From NCBI GenBank assembly GCA_963576735.1, contig OY755177.1, positions 14,198,001 to 14,262,000 of the forward strand: 64,000 nt of DNA, in the 5' to 3' direction. This DNA is from Bedellia somnulentella. Taxonomy: Eukaryota; Arthropoda; Insecta; Lepidoptera; Bedelliidae. The position numbers and the translations under genes are program-made. Shown here piece by piece: positions 1 through 11,404 of the stretch (positions are counted from its first letter, which is position 1; each line of letters begins with the position of its first letter). Under the pieces are notes generated by a model, which was given only the letters and a program-made list of their open reading frames with translations, was not told the DNA's origin and searched no databases.

Positions 1-182
1 GAAAACATACACCTATAATTCGTTGATATCTATTGAATCCTATGCAACTGGTCAAATAAGCATTATATACAATTCAAAAAAATACTCATGGCTATGAATT
101 ATTATACAAAAAGGTAGCTAGAGCTTTAGAAATTTAACAGCCACTTTTGAAAGGTAAATGTTTTTTTTTAAATAATGTGTGT

Positions 183-325
183 TCATCCTCACGTGAATAC
201 ACTGGCCACGTTAAATTTCAGGGAGCTCTGAACACCAGGTGACAAATATTTCACTCGATGTACAGAAGAATTAGTACCTTTTCCGCCCCTTCGGAGATTT
301 ATGGTGCGAAGTTTGAGTTTAAGAA
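183..325 (+). mobile_element. Repeat B, 3' part, degraded
   Basis: CACGTGAATACACTGGCCACG, CTCTGAACACCAGGTGACA and GAATTAGTACCT follow the family order. Nothing is recognised in 1-182. Confidence 0.5.
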
Positions 326-1187
326 ATACTATAAAAACATTATTATATACAATTGAAAAGTGTGATTAACAAAGCTGGGCTTGTTGACTGACTGACTGGG
401 CTTGAGCTGTAACTTGATTTTAAAATTTGTCCCCGACTATTTCAAATCTCATAATCAAGTAATATCGTCAACTAATCACTAAAGATATATTTGATCAGAA
501 TGAATAATAACAGTTAAGGTAATTTTTTTTAAAACTCAATATTGAAGGCAATTCAATGCAGTTGAAAAATAACACTTTATTTCTACACTCACTTCAAAAT
601 TATCAAAAATTCCCAGAGCAACAAAAGTCTCGCCATGTTGTTTCCCACGGAAACATAAAGCAGGTTTTCTTTAGCGCGAAGAGTTAAATCTCGTAAAAGA
701 AAGCAATTTTTCACTTAAGCGTCGGCATCGTAAATCCTTTGGAAGCTGTGGGAAATTAAGAGCACTTTTGTTGCTGCCGTTGCTTTGGCCTGGGGCTGAA
801 AATGAAAGGGGAGTGGAGAACAAGTCCTGAACATTACGATCAGAGTCTTATATTGTCATTAATGTCGACTCGTTTCCTAATAAAAATGGGATATTCCCAA
901 CTCTTGCAGTATTTCTCGCTTCCGGGAAGTTTAAATTGAAGAATGGTGTGTTCCCTTCTCAGAATATTAGACTGCAGAATCCTTAGCAGTGTTCCAACTT
1001 TTAACTTTTGATGGACAACTATTTGTTTTATTACTTACGTACTGATGACTTTATTGCCAACTAACTAATAAATGTTCAAATTAATTCAAAATTTCTAAAT
1101 GGTATGATAGCATTTTTTTTGTTATTTAATTATGAGAGTAGGTATACGTAGAATATATTTCGGTTCGAAATGGAGTGTTTGAAACGA
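326..1187. other. Intergenic, nothing recognised
   Basis: AT-rich single-copy-looking sequence. No frame, RNA or repeat landmark was seen. Confidence 0.5.
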
Positions 1188-1588
1188 TTCGGTATGCAAA
1201 GTTTTATTGTCTTTTAATAAAAATATATTTTAGCAATTTTCTAAAATAAAGGACTAAGTTGTTTTTTTTAAATAGTCAATTAAAGAGATGTGTGTTTTCA
1301 CAAATTTTTGTCGATTACCAAAATTGTGTAGTGGAGAAAATCCTAGATCTGTCCCGAATGATATAACCACGATATTAAACTAAATAAAGCTATGATTCTC
1401 GAAATTTTTTAATAAACTGCGAATAAGTGTGTCTTCGAAAAAATATTGAAGGTCAAACACTATTACAGTTTTTTGTCGAAATAAATGTAATTATAGCTTT
1501 ATTTCATTTGACTTCAATAAAATATTGTTTTGGGAACATAATATGATTTTGTAATCAGCATCACTTTTATAAAACTTTGCATACCGAT
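1188..1588 (-). mobile_element. MITE with TTCGGTATGCAAAG inverted ends
   Basis: The left end TTCGGTATGCAAAGTTTTA and the right end (reverse complement) TCGGTATGCAAAGTTTTATA flank about 400 bp. A second copy lies at 57431-57958 in the opposite orientation, with shared internal text such as TTTGACCTTCA. It has no coding content. Confidence 0.65.
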
Positions 1589-1604
1589 TTTTGCGCAAGG
1601 TTGG

Positions 1605-1672
1605 AGCTATGTAGTGTCGGTATTGAATAGCACTAACCCATTTATTCCTACGGTCTAACGAGGTGACTTGTG
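1605..1672 (+). mobile_element. Repeat A, 5' fragment
   Basis: TGTAGTGTCGGTATTGAATAG and CACTAACCCATTTATTCC match the head. It is cut off where the repeat-T palindrome begins. Confidence 0.6.
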
Positions 1673-1675
1673 TTA

Positions 1676-2140
1676 TTTAAATCTTTTTGTTCATGAAAAC
1701 TTCATGTGGGGATTATTACTAATAAATAAAGAATAAATAAAGGAAAGAAAAACTTCGACACAGGCGGGAATCGAATCCGCGACCTCGGGTATACCACCAC
1801 ATGAGGTTTTCATGAACAAAAAGATTTAAATTATGTGATAGTTAGGCGTTTTCAACATTTGCATTCTGTCTGAAAAGGTAGACAAGTGGCCTTCCGAATT
1901 AGTTAAAATTCGGAGGTAGGAAACGCAAACACTACTTAAACGTGTAAAAGAAATAAAGGATAGAAGACTTTCGCACTGGCAGCCAATTGACACGGTAGCT
2001 CAGTTGGCAAAGCGTCGGGGCGTTCACCCGAGGTCGCGGGTTCGATCCCCGCCTGTGTCGAAATTTTTCTTTCCTTTACTTATTCTTTATTTATTAGTGA
2101 TAATCCCCACATGAGGTTTTCATGAACAAAAAGATTTAAA
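1676..2140. repeat. Repeat-T palindrome, 5' locus
   Basis: 1676-1791 is the minus-strand tail plus the T-arm half of the tRNA-like core. After about 1795 a + strand tail end (TGAGGTTTTCATGAAC) and a complete unit follow (head about 1842, core 1989-2060, tail to 2140). The layout matches the cluster in Cyt-b5-r intron 1. Confidence 0.65.
1989..2060 (+). tRNA. tRNA-like core of repeat T, 5' locus
   Basis: 72 nt with intact acceptor, anticodon and T stems. The D stem is damaged (GCTC against AAGC). It lies in the same repeat unit as at 44 kb. Confidence 0.42.
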
Positions 2141-3336
2141 ATAATATTTGGGCGAGTTGGCTAGCCTACCACTTTTCTCCCTACAACAAACCTTTTTTTG
2201 GGATTTATATCCGCCCGTACCTTTTCCCCCTATCAACTTCCAAATATTACTAAGGGAAGGGCCAAGTCGTGGCAGCGTCTTGACGAATGCTTTCTTTTCG
2301 GCTGAATTTCGATCACTGGACGATATACACTAGGTAGTTTATAAATTGGGAAATAATATTTTTGACACATACTGTTGACTTGGCATAACACCAAATTAAA
2401 AAAAAAACCTTACCCTTAAAAACTATATTAAATTGTTACAAACCTGTACTATCATAGGTAATAAAAAGTGTATTTATATAACAATCAAATTCAATTTCAT
2501 AGTTTAAAAAAATATTGCGCCGGCTTTGATTATTACTAAGGCGACTTGTTTCGTTGTTTCGTATTGGTCGGCTGATGCGGTTGGGAACCCAATCACGAAT
2601 GATTGTTTATAAAAACACTGGAAAAAGTTGTTGAAAATTTTTTGATTCCAAAGTTCTAGTTTTCCCTTTTTGGTATCAAAGCTGAGAGAAAAATTAGGTG
2701 AGGATAGAAAATACAAGTCAAACATTGTTACATTGTTACGATCATCATTTATTGCCGCCTACGAGCTTAGCTATAATATTCCTGTAATATACAACATTAT
2801 GAGTATCGAAACATAATAATACATCACACGTGTGGCGAAGTATTTTTATATATTTCATTTCGCGGTTCATAGCACTAGTTAATTGAACTTTAACGGCCAG
2901 TGAAAGGCTCCTTCGCAGGCTTACTTGGTTGTGTGCTGGTGCCACGTGATATATTGCTGCTGACGTCAAGATATTACCTTTTTATAACACTTTACTGGTT
3001 TATGAAAACATTGTTCATTATTTTTTTATGATTTGATATTCTCGAACTAGGAGCGGAAAATATAGAGATAGCGACAATTTGAAGATGGATTTATTTATGC
3101 CAGCCAAAGGCTAAGTATTTAAATTTATTAATAAAGCAATCTGCCAGATAAAGTCCCTTCAAAATCAGCTGTTTCAGAAATAACATGGAACTAAATAAAA
3201 AACTAATCAAAATACTTAGTTAAAACTTATATTTTGGTTTATGTACCGTATACTGATTCATATGCATAAAAAATGGTCATTTTAATATTACAATCAGACA
3301 CTATAATTTATTTCCTTGTTTATAAGTACTTCATAT
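2141..3336. other. Intergenic, nothing firm
   Basis: 2148-2330 has a few repeat-A-like words (TTTTTGGGATTTATATCCG, CTATCAACTTCCAAATAT) out of order. 2340-3336 shows only short chance frames. Confidence 0.4.
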
Positions 3337-3820
3337 AGTGATTCCTTTGCAGCCAGAGCAGTTAATTTGTGGAATTCACTACCAGTTGACATACGTCTGT
3401 CAACATCACTAAATACATTTAAAAATAATCTAAAATCCCATTTTTTTAAAACCTTAGGTTGGTAATTTTAGATTTTATAAAGTTAGGCATATGTGTATAT
3501 TTGTATTTATTATATTATATAAGTATGTATATACATGTATATTTATTAAGATATTGTTTAGTATTTGATATAATAATTATTATATATATAATTTAATATA
3601 CAGGTAGTAAATAAGTTGTGTTTAATTAAGTTCTGTTTAGGTTGCATATATACTTGACCAAAATGTTTTAAAGAGTTGTCTATTTGTTCCTCACCATAAA
3701 GGTTGACTGGAAGAAATCGCGTTAAGGCGATAAGTCCGCCTTTGTGTACATATACTGTTGTGCCTATTCTGTAATATACTGTTTGTGTGTTGTTTTGTAT
3801 GCAATAAACAGTTCACACAC
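3337..3820 (+). mobile_element. LINE 3' end (CR1/Kiri-like) ending before a repeat A
   Basis: 3337-3465 translates as FAARAVNLWNSLP followed by SLNTFKNNLKSHFF and a stop, the C-terminal WNSLP block common in this LINE group. The 3' UTR contains GACTGGAAGAAATCGCG and GGCGATAAGTCCGCC (a small hairpin, about 3709-3742) and an AATAAA near 3802. A related minus-strand UTR fragment lies at 29500-29560. Confidence 0.65.
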
Positions 3821-3825
3821 ACACA

Positions 3826-4062
3826 CACATACTCACGGCTATAATTCCCTAGAAGGGGTAGTCAGAGCCAAGGAATTATAAACTCCTCGGCCACTTTTGG
3901 AAGTTGAGTGGGGGAAAAGGCGGGATAATAAAGATTTTTGGTGATGGGTCTCCAACCGCATCACCCAAAAATCCAATAAAAAGCCCCAATACCCTTAGTC
4001 ACCTCTTACGACACCCGTGGGTAGAAAGGGGTAGCGACATCCTAAGCCGGCACTACACGGCA
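3826..4062 (-). mobile_element. Repeat A (ATGT-tailed SINE-like element), near full length
   Basis: Variant with ACGACACCCGTGGGTAGAAA. All landmarks are present from ACTCACGGCTATAA to GGCACTACACGGC. It follows the CA run of the upstream LINE 3' end. Confidence 0.8.
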
Positions 4063-4093
4063 ATATGCAATAAATTGTTTAAATAAATAAGAT

Positions 4094-4376
4094 AGGAGAG
4101 GATGGATGATGGGAAATTGGTAAAAGGTATCTATAGAGCTAATGTGGAAGGTTATGTTAGCAGAGGACGGCCATGAACGACAGACTTGGACCAAATTGAG
4201 AGTATGCTCAAAAAGGCAGGTGTCCGAAGTATGAAGAAAAAAAGAGCTTGCATGTAAAGATTGATGGATGTTGACGAAGCTAGAGAGGTTTGCCAGGATC
4301 GTACGAAGTGGCGATCAATAGTCTCTGCCTAGCCCAATGCGAATTAACGGCGTGAGTATTTGTATGTATGTATATA
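4094..4376 (+). mobile_element. LINE-A 3' fragment with stops
   Basis: Matches the last 280 nt of LINE-A (GGTATCTATAGAGCTAATGT, CAGGATCGTACGAAGTGG, AATTAACGGCGTGAGTAT) and ends in ATGT repeats. In-frame stops show decay. Confidence 0.8.
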
Positions 4377-4454
4377 AGATAAAGGTTTTACTACATTAAA
4401 AAATCTAGGTTTTATGAAAGAAATATTAGTTTATTAAACACTAACATGAAAAAG

Positions 4455-4945
4455 GAATGCCAAGATCACCATCATTCTGATGCATAGAGAGGATGGCTTT
4501 TACAATAGGATAGAAGATTAACATTGGGATGCTGATGTCATTATAGAACAACCACGATGGATATTGATCATTCAGAGAATTTATGAATGTGAATGAAGCT
4601 CGAGAGGTCGTCAGAGCGAACAAACATACATACATACAAATACTCACGGCTATAAATCCCTAGAAGGGGTAGCCAGAGCTAAGGAATTGAAAATTCCTCA
4701 GCCACTTTAGGAAAATTGAGTGGGGAAAAGATGGTAAAGTAAAGGTTGTTGGTGATGGGTCTCCAACCGCATCGCCCAAAAATCCCTTAAAAGCCCCAAT
4801 ACCGTTAGTCGCCTCTTACGTACACCCATCGGTAGAAACGGGGTAGTGCTATTCTAAGCCGACACTACACGGCGTACGAACAAAGTGGCGATCAATAGTT
4901 ACTGCCCACCCCAAGGGTGACTAATGATATAAGCTTGAGTGTTTT
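4455..4945 (+). mobile_element. LINE-A 3' fragment interrupted by repeat A
   Basis: The left part (degenerate, to 4616) ends in AAGCTCGAGAGG text, and the right part resumes at 4877 with ACAAAGTGGCGATCAATAG. Repeat A (4625-4876) sits between 8-bp duplications CGAACAAA (4617-4624, 4877-4884). Confidence 0.65.
4625..4876 (-). mobile_element. Repeat A inserted into a LINE-A fragment, 8-bp target duplication
   Basis: A complete copy from the ACATACATAC tail to the head CCGACACTACACGGC, bounded by CGAACAAA. Confidence 0.85.
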
Positions 4946-5154
4946 ATCATTGAAAATCGCCTTAAAATATGTTTTTTTGATTAGTTACACGCCGAGAGTT
5001 GCTCATAATGTTATTCTTTATTTCGTCTAATTGCGGCTTAGATATTAAAAGGCGTCAAATATGAATTTATTCAATTGACCATAAATCATCATCTAGACCT
5101 AGAGCTATAGTGTGTTTACCAGCTAAATGAAGTCACGGATGTCTTATTGTTTAC

Positions 5155-5305
5155 AACGTATATCCCTAGAGGGGTGCTAGATGTACTAATACTTCTGAAC
5201 GGCACGTGAAATTCTGCGCCGGTTGTTCAGATCGGAGTGCCTACAACTGCAAATAGACAATGCCATCGCGTGATCTCGTGCCTATCGCCGCTTTATAAGA
5301 ATATA
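5155..5305 (-). mobile_element. Repeat B, degraded, minus strand
   Basis: ACTAATACTTCTGAAC, GGTTGTTCAGA and GTGCCTATCGCCG are recognisable in order. Confidence 0.5.
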
Positions 5306-5811
5306 TTCTGTCCTCGTATAGAACCGTCCGATGAGAACTAAAAATCTAATCGTTCTCTAAGGAAAGGACAAATTATTATAAGCCTAAGTCAGCATTTGAA
5401 CCAACGCTCATCTGTTGTTATAAGGGCGGTGCTGGTTTGTTTTTATTGAGAACCTGAACTTACTTATGTAAAGTCTGGATGTAAATGGCATATTACATAA
5501 CATAAATGCACTTACTGCTGAAGTAACTTTTGTAATATCTAGGGCAATTGAATTACTATTTTTCAAATATGAAGAAGAAATACCTACCCATAAAATTTTC
5601 GAGCCCAAAAGGCCATTGCTTTTTCATGCACTGTGCCCGAAACTTTTGTCGTGCCGTAGTTAAATTTCCAACATAGACCTCTCTATTGCTCTTTAGGTAA
5701 TACTGACAATGAGGCCTTAAAACACACATTGCTCATTTTATATTATTTATTTGGTAACTAAATAACGTATCTTATCACCAATTTATTTTAAAACCTTAGT
5801 TTAATATGGGG

Positions 5812-5978
5812 AGCCATACTTTCGAAACAGTCATTTTTTCAGCGTTGAAGGAGAGTTAAGATCGGCAAAGGTGGCCAAATAAATGGTCGTTTGTAATGGT
5901 TTTCCAATTCACATCACCCAAGATTCATTTAAAAACCCCATAGAACGTAAGGCACCAATGAAACGTACAAGAACAATA
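5812..5978 (-). mobile_element. Repeat A, strongly degraded
   Basis: GGTTTTCCAATTCACATCACCC and AAAAACCCCATAGAACG follow the family order. The ends are lost. Confidence 0.4.
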
Positions 5979-6767
5979 CTGCTAATCTAAACCCATTCTA
6001 TAAAGCATTATACCTAAAATAGTTTTTGTTTATCTTTCAATTGAATAAACCTGTGCATTATACATGAATAAAAATAGAATGGATAATAAATTACCTACTG
6101 CTTAACTTTAAACAAGTTTAACCAGCAAATTTTTATTTAGGCATTTTAGTGTTCATTTGTTTTTTTTTTATTTGTATGCTTTTCTGTTGACCTCAAATCA
6201 AGTTGAAATACTCGTATATGCTCACAAAAATCGACACTAATTTTAGGTCATGATCTAACTAAAGGGTAATTCTAACACTTTAAGAAGGAACGCTTTTAAA
6301 TAGATAGATGTGATGTTCAAGACAAAAAGAAACACATAGAGCGTTCGGTTTGCGATGCGGAGGTCTCTAGTTTGATTCTCGAATATAAACTCACGAATTA
6401 ACTTGGCGTCACATACCAGTTTTTTTTTTAATATATCAAGTAGAATTACTGGATTATGAGAAAATGTGATTGCGTACTTCAGAGGACACGTATAACCATC
6501 GGTAAAATTTGCGGTAGTGATCATTAAAGCCTGCCAACCGCACTCGCAACCCGGAGATGGGGGATATGAGAGCGATGAAAAAATATCATAAATCTAATTG
6601 AAAACGGTATACATCACAGTCATTTCTATCTTAATCTTTACGTTTTTCCAAAACTCGGGAATTCCAAATAATAGGTGGAGAATCTCACAAAACAGTTTGC
6701 GAGTTTTGTTTGGAAAGTTTATTTAGAAAAACACTAAAATTCATAACATTTTTTTTATTAATGTTAA
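5979..6767. other. Intergenic, nothing recognised
   Basis: AT-rich, apart from a weak tRNA-like head near 6335-6405. A minus-strand open frame at 6255-6524 is not protein-like. Confidence 0.4.
6335..6405 (+). mobile_element. Weak tRNA-like head
   Basis: TAGAGCGTTCGGTTTGCG and AGTTTGATTCTCG resemble A and B regions. The 5' side is missing. Confidence 0.25.
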
Positions 6768-6990
6768 CATACATACATACATACATATACTCACGGCTAT
6801 AAATCCCTAAAAGGGGTAGCCAGAGCTGAGAAATAATAAATTCCTCAGCCACTTTTGGAAGTTGAGTGGGGAAAAGATGGTAGTACAAAGGTTGTTGGTG
6901 ATGGGTCTCCAACCGCATCGCCCAAAAATCCCTTAAAAAGCCCCAAGTCCGTTAGTCGCCTCTTACGTACACCCACCGTAAGAAATGGGA
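6768..6990 (-). mobile_element. Repeat A, head-truncated, long ATGT tail
   Basis: Six CATA units, then ACTCACGGCTATAAATCCC through CACCCACCGTAAGAAATGGG. The head beyond is missing. Confidence 0.8.
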
Positions 6991-7025
6991 TTGAAATGAA
7001 ATGTTAAATTAATAAAAATATATAA

Positions 7026-7135
7026 ATCACCACTTTGCATGATCCTGACAAATCTCTCTTGCACCTGTCAAATTCTTCATTCTTGTCATACATGCTCTTT
7101 TAATTTTTCGCTCTGGACTTTCGCCTTCGTCAGAA
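7026..7135 (-). mobile_element. LINE-A 3' fragment
   Basis: CCACTTTGCATGATCCTGAC and CATACATGCTCTTTTA are reversed LINE-A C-terminal coding sequence. Confidence 0.6.
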
Positions 7136-7498
7136 CGTTTTCAATTTGGTTTACAAACATCTTACTTATCTTTTTCCCTATCGATATTTAGGAGTTCATC
7201 ATTTACCAGTTTATTTGAAAAGAGTTTGTTGTGAACTTACATCAGCGAATTCTTAGTTCAATATATATTTTTGCACAGATATTGAAGCTTATCATACTAT
7301 TAGAATCAACGTGAATGGATTTACTAATAGCTATTTAGTTTCAACATACATTTCCCTAATCCAGAGGCAGGTGCTATTTATTACAAATTAAGCAACGATT
7401 TCGTTCAAATTTCAGTTAAATTATTTGGTACTCGTCTGATTATACTTGTAAAATAAGTCATTTGATCAGCGACTTCTTAAAAACTTGTTAAAATTATG

Positions 7499-7615
7499 TA
7501 GCTTTGTAGTGTCGGCTTCGAATACCACTACCAACTATACTCACGGCTATAAGTCCCAACAATGGGTAATCAGAACTTTCCAATTCGAATATCTTCAGCC
7601 ACACTTAAGCATTAT
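7499..7615. mobile_element. Two repeat-A fragments joined head to tail in opposite orientation
   Basis: 7499-7533 is a + strand head (TTTGTAGTGTCGGCTTCGAA). 7534-7615 is a minus-strand 3' end (TACTCACGGCTATAAGTCCC). Confidence 0.5.
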
Positions 7616-8007
7616 AAAAAAACAATGGCGTTAAGAAATGGGTTAAGGTAGTAATAATCATTATACAGAAGCCCAAATGGCCCAGTTGTACTTATCTTGT
7701 GATAACTTATAAATGTGGTTTTCATGAACTAAGCATTCTAACTATCGTGTGAAAGTATAATTTATCTATCTTTTTGGGATAAATAGCCCGAACGCCAGTG
7801 ATTTCAATAGAATAATAGAATAATAAGTTTTGTGATGCGAAGATGTTGAGGTGTCATTATTTTTACTTGATATTTGAACCATGAGAATAAAATATTATTC
7901 ATACTATTAAAATAACATGATATTAAAGTGACTTCTCGAATTCATTTCAATACCATTGCTAAAATGTTACTTAAATCAACTCTATTTTGTTGCAACGACC
8001 TCTCCAT

Positions 8008-8253
8008 AGCTGTGTAGTGTCGGCTTAGAATAGCACTACCCCATTTCTTCCGGTGGGTGTACGTAAGAGGCGACTAACGGTATTGGGGGCTTTTAAGGGA
8101 TTGTTGGGCGATGCGGTTGGAGACCCATCACCAACAACCTTTATTTTACCATCTTTTCCCCACACAACTTTCTAAAAGTGGCTGAAGAATTTATAATTCC
8201 TTAGCTCTGGCTACCCCTTATAGGGATTTATAGCCGTGAGTATATGTATGTAT
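8008..8253 (+). mobile_element. Repeat A, full length, 11-bp target duplication
   Basis: Bounded by GACCTCTCCAT at 7997-8007 and 8254-8264. It runs from CTGTGTAGTGTCGGC to GTATATGTATGTAT. A good reference copy (246 bp). Confidence 0.9.
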
Positions 8254-8668
8254 GACCTCTCCATGTACTCGACATCTTAAAGTGAACCAATAGACAAGCG
8301 AATTGATTGCTTTCAATCCCTTAAATTTTGATTACGTACCCAGTAAAATAATTAATTATAAGAGTTGTGCACACCCAAACCAGGAGAGTTGAAGTATGTA
8401 AATTACGTTCGAAGCACTTCACGGGGCATTTGGTGTAGGTATGTATGCACGGCAGCACGATGTACTGCCGAAGTTCAGTGCCGGTAAACACTAATCCACT
8501 TACTGCGTCATGCTATTGGTAAACTGCCCTGGCACAAACGTAGTACTGGTGAAAACAGTTCGATCGATATTCAATGTATTTGAGTGTTTCAGAATTACTT
8601 TGATAGCTTATTCAAGCACTTGATTACACTATTTTGGTATTTACGGGTATATTGAATTTTCTAGTGTA

Positions 8669-8836
8669 AGGGTGCGTTCACACGGAGATACGTTTTGTCG
8701 AATCTTATTTCTATCGTTGCTAAAAAAACCGAATGCTCGTGTGAACTCTAGTTTTGAAATATTATTGCCACTGACCCGTATCCTGCAAAAATCGGATCCG
8801 ACAGAGTAAGACACGACTCTGTGTAAACGGGCCGTA
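8669..8836. mobile_element. Small MITE with CGTTCACACGGAG-type inverted ends, TAA flanks
   Basis: The left end GGGTGCGTTCACACGGAG and the right end (reverse complement) CGGCCCGTTTACACAGAG match at most positions. TAA lies on both sides, which fits a PIF/Harbinger-like target. Inference from ends only. Confidence 0.42.
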
Positions 8837-9213
8837 ACAGTAGTTTATCACCAATTCGGGAATATAAGACATAATTAACATTGCTTTCAAAGTTTGGCTA
8901 CTGTTTTAGATTAAACGAGTACTGAGTATCAGTAAACAGGATACTAATACTAATTTTAATATTTATATAATTTCGTGGAAATGCTGCCAGTGTGATGGGA
9001 ACCATTGGGCCGGGTATGGCTTGGGGCGGTTTGTTTGCCTAATTTTGTCGTGTTACTTTTATTATTTTTGTTATGAAATTTGATTTAGTTAAAGTTATTG
9101 GTTAATTTATTTTCTATAATTTCCAAATGTAAATTCTATTTGGCTTTATTAAATAATATATCGTTTACATTATTGAAAAAAAACTATTTCATAACATGTT
9201 TCCTTTCCTTTCT

Positions 9214-9627
9214 AACAAAGTTATTAAAGTAATGGAAGTATACCCATGTAATTATTAGTTGGCATGAGCTGACAAGCTTCTCCGATTTTTTTAACCCTCT
9301 GTAGCGCCATGTAACATTTCTGTCACAGACCGATTGTCCGCCTACTAAAACTCAAATACTTTTTTAAACCCATATTGCGTCTTTAAAACATTTCTTTAAC
9401 AAACTAATGTATCGATGTTGTTCATCACAAAAAATGTAGGTGGCGTTTGTGAAGCGTGCTGGCCACTGTTTATCGACTGATCGGACTTAACTAACTGCGG
9501 GATTTTGATAATCAGTAAAAAATTGAAAAACGTGTTAAATACTGTTTAACAAAGTTATTAAAGTAATGGAAGTATACCCATGTAATTATTAGTTGGCATG
9601 AGCTGACAACCTTCTCCGATTTTTTTA
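9214..9627 (+). repeat. 80-bp direct repeat flanking 254 bp
   Basis: 9214-9293 and 9548-9627 are nearly identical (from AACAAAGTTATTAAAG to CTTCTCCGATTTTTTTAA) with one visible difference. The stretch between has no reading frame or known motif. Confidence 0.8.
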
Positions 9628-9842
9628 AGATTAATTTTTTTTTTTAGGAAATGGTCGTTTTGCTGTTAAGTTAATAAAAGCGGCCATGGAAATAAAACCT
9701 TAAACATACCACACCGCAAAGTTTAAGCCAATTCTTATAAAAAACGAATTATTTTGAACTCCTAATTAATAACGGTATTTCGTTCCAGTATTTTAGACTG
9801 TCAAATAAATCCACTATTTTTGATTCGAAATTTTTACGCATA

Positions 9843-10107
9843 CATACATATACTCACGGCTATAAATCCCAAGAAGGGGTAGCCAGAGCTAAGGAACTAG
9901 AAGTTCCTCAGCCACTTTTAGAAAGTTGAGTGGGGAAAAGATGACAAAATAAAGGTTGTTGGTGATGGGTCTCCAACCGCATCGCCCAAAAATCCCTTAA
10001 AAGCCCAAACACTGTTAGTCGCCTCTTACGTCTCTACTCACTCTACCCACCGGCAGAAAGTGGGTAGTGTTATTCTAAGCCGACACTACACAGCAAATTA
10101 AATTAAA
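9843..10107 (-). mobile_element. Repeat A, full length, 9-bp target duplication
   Basis: TTACGCATA at 9834-9842 and 10108-10116 bounds the copy. It has a small TCTCTACTCACTC insertion near 10033-10047. Confidence 0.8.
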
Positions 10108-10116
10108 TTACGCATA

Positions 10117-10728
10117 TATATTTAAAAGCATATTTTAAACGTATTCAAGAGCTTTACATGGCCGGTTCACTTAATTTAAGTAAATTTGCCTCTAGTTTCA
10201 TCTTTGTTGTTTTAAAGCTCAAGTTTAGTGGTAGCCAAAAATGTAAATTTTACATATACATCATACATAAGGATATCCGGAAAAAGGTAATAGAATTTTA
10301 AGGTTAAATAATTTCTGAGTCAGCTGTAAAAAAGGAAGAATTTGTTAGAGTTGACTAAATAGATGCATCATTAACTATTAAATACATTTTCTCAATACAA
10401 AAATCATCCCGAGCGATGTAATACAAAAGAAATTTCGTATATGTGGACCAAGTTGCAGGAATAAAAATAGTAAGAATAATAAAATTGTAGTAATGAGTGA
10501 AGAATAATAATTGATTCGTAACATTAGTTATTAGCTTGAGATGCGAAAGACTTGTGTGGGAATATGAAGAAAAGATTTTCTGATTTAATATAACCATCCC
10601 AACTTTACCATTTACTGTATCCCTAAATAGTAAATTTATCTAACCCACAGTTATTATTTATTTTTTAGTATACATGTTCCATAAATTTATAATCTAAACC
10701 TATGTTTCATACTATTGATTTGCCTATA
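10117..10728. other. Intergenic, nothing recognised
   Basis: AT-rich. One 80-codon minus-strand frame (10355-10597) without features. Confidence 0.45.
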
Positions 10729-10955
10729 CCTATACTCACGGCTAACTTCTAAAAGGGGCTATTTATAGGTTTACGCTTAAAAAATTCCTCTGACACTTTT
10801 GGAAGGTGAATGCGGAAAGAATGTAAATAGGAAATGTTGATAGGAAAACACATAAAATAAAAGAAAGACTTAAAAGCCTCTTATTCTTAATTATCCCGTA
10901 CGACACCTTCGAAAATAAATAAAATAGAGCTATCATAAGCCGATGATCTATGAAA
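10729..10955 (-). mobile_element. Repeat A, degraded
   Basis: TATACTCACGGCTAACTTC, TGACACTTTTGGAAGGTGAA and CATAAGCCGATGATCTA in family order. Confidence 0.45.
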
Positions 10956-11391
10956 CCATACTAAACATGGCTGCTTTTCATGTAAACGTTCTTCTAAGTA
11001 ACAGCAAAATAACATTTCAGTTCACATTGGCCGTCAATAAGTTTGAACACGTTACATAAAACGGTTAGCTAAATGCATGTTTTATCGCACAGCACTTTTG
11101 GTAATGCCTTTTCATTCCGTTTATTGTTTGAAAAAGAAAAGTTGCTAAAACACGCGCAATCTCCATAAAAATGCTCGTTAATTAAATGGGAGTACCCATC
11201 CAGCTGTATAGTGCTCCGGGTTGGCTGTTTTACTATCATGGAAACTCGAACAATGGGTTCATAGTTAGACGGGTTAATACCTATGGTTTGTAGTATCATT
11301 GTTTTATAGTAAAAAACTTGATTCTTGATGGCAAAAAATAAAATGAAATATCAATGGCTTACCAATATTTCCGTATCCAATAAAAAATAAT
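10956..11391. other. Intergenic up to LINE-A
   Basis: No recognisable feature. Ends at the LINE-A target duplication. Confidence 0.5.
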
Positions 11392-11404
11392 TAATATTAA
11401 GGGC

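Noticed and set aside
1989..2060. Functional tRNA gene
   Set aside because: The D stem is broken and the sequence is embedded in a dispersed repeat, so it is listed only as a tRNA-like core.
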